Of a stretch of 64,000 nucleotides of DNA, positions 62,294 to 64,000 are shown piece by piece. The position numbers and the translations under genes were made by a program. The stretch comes from Trichococcus collinsii (GTDB lineage: Bacteria > Bacillota > Bacilli > Lactobacillales > Aerococcaceae). The number at the start of each line of letters is the position of its first letter. Positions within the stretch are counted from its first letter, which is position 1. The notes under the pieces were generated by a model that was given only the letters and a program-made list of their open reading frames with translations, was not told the origin of the DNA and made no database searches. The stretch spans positions 248,001-312,000 of the forward strand of contig NZ_FNQH01000003.1 in NCBI RefSeq assembly GCF_900107505.1, given 5' to 3'.

Positions 62294-63247
62294 ATGCGGA
62301 GAGTTTATACGATTGGAGAGATACTGATTGATTTTTTCCCGAGTGAAATCGGCGTGCCCTTGAAAGAGGTCCAGAGTTTCACCAAGCAACCGGGAGGGGC
62401 GCCGGCAAATGTAGCTGTGACGGTCAGCCGCCTGGGTGGAAATGCGAGCTTCATCGGCAAAGTTGGTCAGGATGCCTTCGGGGATTATCTGACAGATGTC
62501 CTCAAACAGAACCAGGTCGACATCCGGCACCTGTACAGGACCGCTGAGGCAAACACGGCGTTGGCGTTTGTGTCGCTCAAGGAGAATGGGGAACGCGAAT
62601 TCAGTTTCTACCGCAATCCCAGCGCGGATATGCTGTTGGACAAGGAAGAGCTGAATGAGCTTGTTTTCAGCGATGCAGACATCCTGCATTTTTGCTCGGT
62701 CGATCTGATTGAAGCCCCAGTAAAGTATGCGCATCTTGCAGCTTTGGAAAAAATGAAGCAGGCAGGCGGGACGATCGTTTTTGACCCGAATGTCCGCTTG
62801 AATCTTTGGCCGAATCCGGAAATGCTGAAACAGACGATCCAAGAATTCCTCCCGTATGCGGACATCCTGAAAATCAGCGATGATGAATTGGCTTTCATAA
62901 CGGGCAAGGATTCAGAAGAAGCTGGGCTAGCGGCATTGCTGAAGACGGAGCCGAAACTGTTGATCTATACAAAAGGGAAAAACGGAGCGGACTTGTACTT
63001 CAAAGGCGATAAGGCCAGCGTTGAAGGGATCAGCGTCCAAACGGTTGATACGACAGGAGCAGGCGACTCGTTCATCGGTGCCTTCCTCTATCAGATCGCC
63101 GGCAAGGATGCTTGGGAAGACTGCAGTTTGGATGAAATCCGCGAGATGGGCACGTTCGCCAATCGTGTGGCAGCGTTGGTGACGACGCGACCAGGCGGCA
63201 TGCAATCCATCCCGACCATGCAGCAAGTGTTAGGATTAGAAGTATAA
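62294..63247 (+). CDS. Fructokinase, PfkB family
   Basis: 317 residues. A ribokinase/PfkB-type sugar kinase: GGAPANVAVTVSRLGG near the N-terminus (about 35-50), catalytic Asp in VDTTGAGDSFIGAFLY (about 257-270) and an anion hole next to it. It phosphorylates fructose released by the GH32 enzyme to fructose-6-phosphate. Family members include fructokinase and 5-keto sugar kinases; fructokinase is chosen from context. GAAGGAGA precedes the ATG. It is the last gene of the locus. Confidence 0.9.
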   Translation: MRRVYTIGEILIDFFPSEIGVPLKEVQSFTKQPGGAPANVAVTVSRLGGNASFIGKVGQDAFGDYLTDVLKQNQVDIRHLYRTAEANTALAFVSLKENGEREFSFYRNPSADMLLDKEELNELVFSDADILHFCSVDLIEAPVKYAHLAALEKMKQAGGTIVFDPNVRLNLWPNPEMLKQTIQEFLPYADILKISDDELAFITGKDSEEAGLAALLKTEPKLLIYTKGKNGADLYFKGDKASVEGISVQTVDTTGAGDSFIGAFLYQIAGKDAWEDCSLDEIREMGTFANRVAALVTTRPGGMQSIPTMQQVLGLEV

Positions 63248-63461
63248 TAAATGCAGCACTGAATTTATGCTCAGAAATAACCTGCAAAAACCATGTTAGC
63301 GGGGAAATCAGTTCGAATAACAGTCAGAAAACCCGCCAAAAACTGACTTGATGGGGAAATTGTCCACAGTAACCTCAATATTCCCCATCAAAATCACCTT
63401 CACGGGGAATCTCGAGACGAACTCGAACCCAAAAACAAACAATTAGACACTCAGATCATCA
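63248..63461. other. Intergenic region with hairpin-like motifs
   Basis: No gene. Several short elements of the type CCCGCCAAAA...TGATGGGG and TTCCCCATCAAAA...CACGGGGAA lie between about 63298 and 63410. Similar motifs occur at 6430-6455 and in the terminator at 14844. They may be decayed terminators or a small dispersed repeat. Confidence 0.4.
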
Positions 63462-63513
63462 AACCACAAGAAACCGGGTTGCCTCTTTTGAGGCAACCCG
63501 GTTTCTTGTGGTT
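63462..63513. terminator. Perfect 24-bp hairpin between fructokinase and ftsH
   Basis: AACCACAAGAAACCGGGTTG and the following CCTC (63462-63485) pair perfectly with 63490-63513 around a four-T loop. There is no T tract on either side, which is unusual for an intrinsic terminator, but the position 18 bases beyond the ftsH stop suggests it ends that convergent transcription unit. Confidence 0.6.
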
Positions 63514-63531
63514 GAGTATCAGTTGAAGACA

Positions 63532-64000
63532 TTATTCCCCTAATATCTTCATGAACTCCGCACCGGTGATGGTCTCTTCGACCAGCAGGTGGTGGGACAG
63601 CTCATGCAGCTTCTCGCTGTTTTCGTTCAATATGGCAATGGCTTTTTCGTGGGCCTGCTTGATGATGTCCAGCACTTCGCGGTCAACCTGCTCGGCCATC
63701 CCGGCGGACACATTCATGGAAGTGTCGCCGCCCAAATATTTGTTGGTCTGGGTTTCAATCTGCATCATGTCGAACGTGTCGCTCATCCCGTAGCGCGTGA
63801 TCATGGCGCGCGCCATCCGGGTCATCTGCTCGATATCGTTCGAGGCCCCGGTCGTGATGCTCCCGAAGACGATCTCTTCTGCGGCGCGACCGCCTGCCAG
63901 CGTCACGATTTTATTGAACAATTCCTGTTTCGTCATCAGCGATTTTTCGCCTTCCTCGATCTGCATCGTGTAGCCCAAAGCACCGGAAGTACGCGGAATG
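63532..64000 (-). CDS. ftsH: ATP-dependent zinc metalloprotease FtsH (3' part)
   Basis: The minus-strand frame enters from the right edge (IPRTSGALGYTMQIEEGEKSLMTK) and ends at 63532, giving the last 155 or so residues. These are the C-terminal peptidase-domain helices of FtsH (LAGGRAAEEIVFGSITTGASNDIEQMTRMARAMITRYGMSD, VDREVLDIIKQAHEKAIAIL). The Walker and HEXXH motifs lie outside the window. FtsH is the membrane AAA+ protease of quality control. Only the end is visible, but the family is clear. Confidence 0.95.
   Translation of the reverse strand, partial: IPRTSGALGYTMQIEEGEKSLMTKQELFNKIVTLAGGRAAEEIVFGSITTGASNDIEQMTRMARAMITRYGMSDTFDMMQIETQTNKYLGGDTSMNVSAGMAEQVDREVLDIIKQAHEKAIAILNENSEKLHELSHHLLVEETITGAEFMKILGE

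Overview
The window looks like a chromosomal segment of a motile, low-to-mid-GC Gram-positive bacterium of the Lactobacillales, most likely Carnobacteriaceae (Trichococcus/Carnobacterium-like). This is an inference from four things: a Firmicute-type flagellar and chemotaxis cluster (FliY, CheC, CheD, FlbD, sigma-D), a class D-type sortase locus, PTS/SstT/NanE physiology with a CcpA cre site, and frequent TTG/GTG starts behind strong AGGAGG sites. No sequence search was possible.

Layout. 1-4.4 kb: the 3' end of an unidentified gene, then a leftward sortase cassette (sortase, membrane protein, small secreted protein) in tandem duplicate. The first copy is intact. The second is decayed: its sortase has Tyr in place of the catalytic Cys, its membrane protein is a frameshifted, internally deleted remnant, and its surface protein stops just before the sorting signal. 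4.8-6.4 kb: tRNA-Ser(CGA) and the serine/threonine symporter sstT. 6.5-9.7 kb: a leftward N-acetylmannosamine-type operon (nanE and a PTS EIICB), divergent from an RpiR regulator, with a cre site and a palindromic operator in the control region. 9.9-12.9 kb: a MATE exporter and a SixA-CHAD fusion.

13.0-52.9 kb: one rightward motility island of about 45 genes. Order: chemoreceptor, cheW-cheD-cheB-cheR-cheA-cheC-cheY-cheW-fliM-fliY, flgM-flgN-flgK-flgL, flagellin, fliD-(fliT-like)-fliS, a collapsed group II intron, flgB-flgC-fliE-fliF-fliG-fliH-fliI-fliJ-fliK-flgD-(flagellar operon protein)-flgE-flbD-motA-motB-fliL-fliO-fliP-fliQ-fliR-flhB-flhA-fliA-flgF-flgG, an FtsE-like ATPase and an RsgI-like coiled-coil protein. 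A second chemoreceptor follows at 53.1 kb. Sigma-D-type promoters with a constant 16-nt spacing precede both receptors, the chemotaxis operon and flagellin, with a weaker copy before flgM. This fits the hierarchy in which early genes make the hook-basal body and FliA, and FlgM restrains FliA until export begins. flhF, flhG, csrA, fliW and flgJ are not in the window.

54.9-64 kb: a C39-family peptidase on the minus strand, then a fructan/fructo-oligosaccharide locus (LacI regulator, three repeated operator modules, two ABC permeases, a lipoprotein binding protein, a cytoplasmic GH32 beta-fructosidase and a fructokinase; no ABC ATPase). The window ends with the 3' part of ftsH on the minus strand.

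Most notable observations: the duplicated sortase cassette with a dead-sortase paralogue; the T7-tract frameshift in flbD; the group II intron collapsed onto its domain V/VI; three perfect 10-bp direct repeats upstream of the flgB operon; an FtsE-like ATPase with no FtsX; and the 33-bp operator modules of the fructan locus.
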